Assembly: GCA_905214725.1 (NCBI GenBank)
Contig: CAJMNH010000003.1
Span: 157,232-221,231 of the forward strand
Direction of reading: 5' to 3'
DNA length: 64,000 bases
DNA from: an uncultured bacterium
GTDB lineage: Bacteria; Bacteroidota; Bacteroidia; Bacteroidales; Rikenellaceae
The position numbers and the translations under genes were made by a program. Positions 63,803-64,000 of this stretch are shown piece by piece. Positions within the stretch are counted from its first letter, which is position 1; each line of letters starts with the position of its first letter. Under the pieces are notes generated by a model. That model worked only from the letters and a program-made list of their open reading frames with translations. It was not told the origin of the DNA and did no database searches.

Positions 63803-64000
63803 TATGACTCTAACCGCTTATATTTCAGCTACTTTGCTTTCAAAATTTCAAATAGGTAACGAAACAGTAACGATTTTCAACCGTTAAGCCTGTCCAACTT
63901 TGACCGCTGTTTGTCTGCCTAACTTTCGGGTTCAAAGATACGGCATTCTTTTGAAACTCGCAAATATCTGATAATAAATATTTTTGGGTTAGTGCAAGGT
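63803..64000. other. AT-rich terminal segment, probably the edge of an integrated element
   Basis: No gene can be supported. TATCTTTG is present on the minus strand near 63933-63940 and might be a promoter. The base composition departs sharply from the preceding chromosome. Confidence 0.45.

Overview
The window is a chromosomal segment of a high-GC member of the Bacteroidales, most like Alistipes (Rikenellaceae). The evidence is the Bacteroidota-type -7 promoter element TAnnTTTG in front of many genes, two SusC/SusD pairs, cytochrome bd genes preceded by a DUF4492 gene, a class II ribonucleotide reductase, and Bacteroidota-type surface lipoproteins. The genus is an inference from gene content and base composition; no rRNA is present.

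Layout. 1-3.5 kb: B12-dependent ribonucleotide reductase, with a decayed-looking echo of its own 3' end beyond its terminator, and a META-domain lipoprotein. 3.5-8.4 kb: RidA, a GH89 alpha-N-acetylglucosaminidase and a serine-type sulfatase, suited to host glycans. 8.4-9.9 kb: a gene-free block with a complete cobalamin riboswitch that ends in its own terminator and controls no visible gene, followed by a duplicated ~190-bp sequence. 9.9-16.7 kb: ECF sigma factor with a 44-codon small ORF, CDF metal exporter, prolyl-tRNA synthetase, FadL-like outer-membrane protein and an Asn/Gly-rich lipoprotein. 17-21.9 kb: two tRNA-Ser genes, DUF488, a mechanosensitive channel, an AraC regulator with a DUF417 membrane protein, and a flavin reductase. 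21.9-26.2 kb: cydB, cydA, DUF4492, then a NifX-like/DUF134 pair with a perfect palindrome at its promoter.

26.3-40.4 kb is a complete polysaccharide utilisation locus: one-protein sensor/regulator, SusC, SusD, LamG lipoprotein, GH144-type enzyme, GH3 beta-glucosidase, second GH144-type enzyme. This enzyme set points to beta-1,2-glucan (sophoran or cyclic glucan). 40.5-46.9 kb (minus strand) is a galactose cluster (galK, exported phosphoesterase, galE, sugar nucleotidyltransferase, galM, LysO-like exporter) without galT; the nucleotidyltransferase may fill that step. Four 72-bp tandem repeats follow, then L-threonine dehydrogenase, tRNA-Thr and an unrecognised 519-residue protein.

50.7-63.2 kb is a second SusCD locus with no recognisable glycoside hydrolase, lyase or esterase. 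It has a ribokinase-family kinase, SusC, SusD, a lipoprotein metallo-beta-lactamase-fold hydrolase, a sodium/solute symporter, two unrecognised leaderless proteins and a two-repeat BACON-like surface lipoprotein. With the orphan riboswitch it is the best candidate here for something undescribed. The right edge carries a pair of 72-bp direct repeats and then, at 63.78 kb, the 3' end of a tRNA-Ser-like gene followed by AT-rich DNA, consistent with the attachment site of an integrated element that extends beyond the window.
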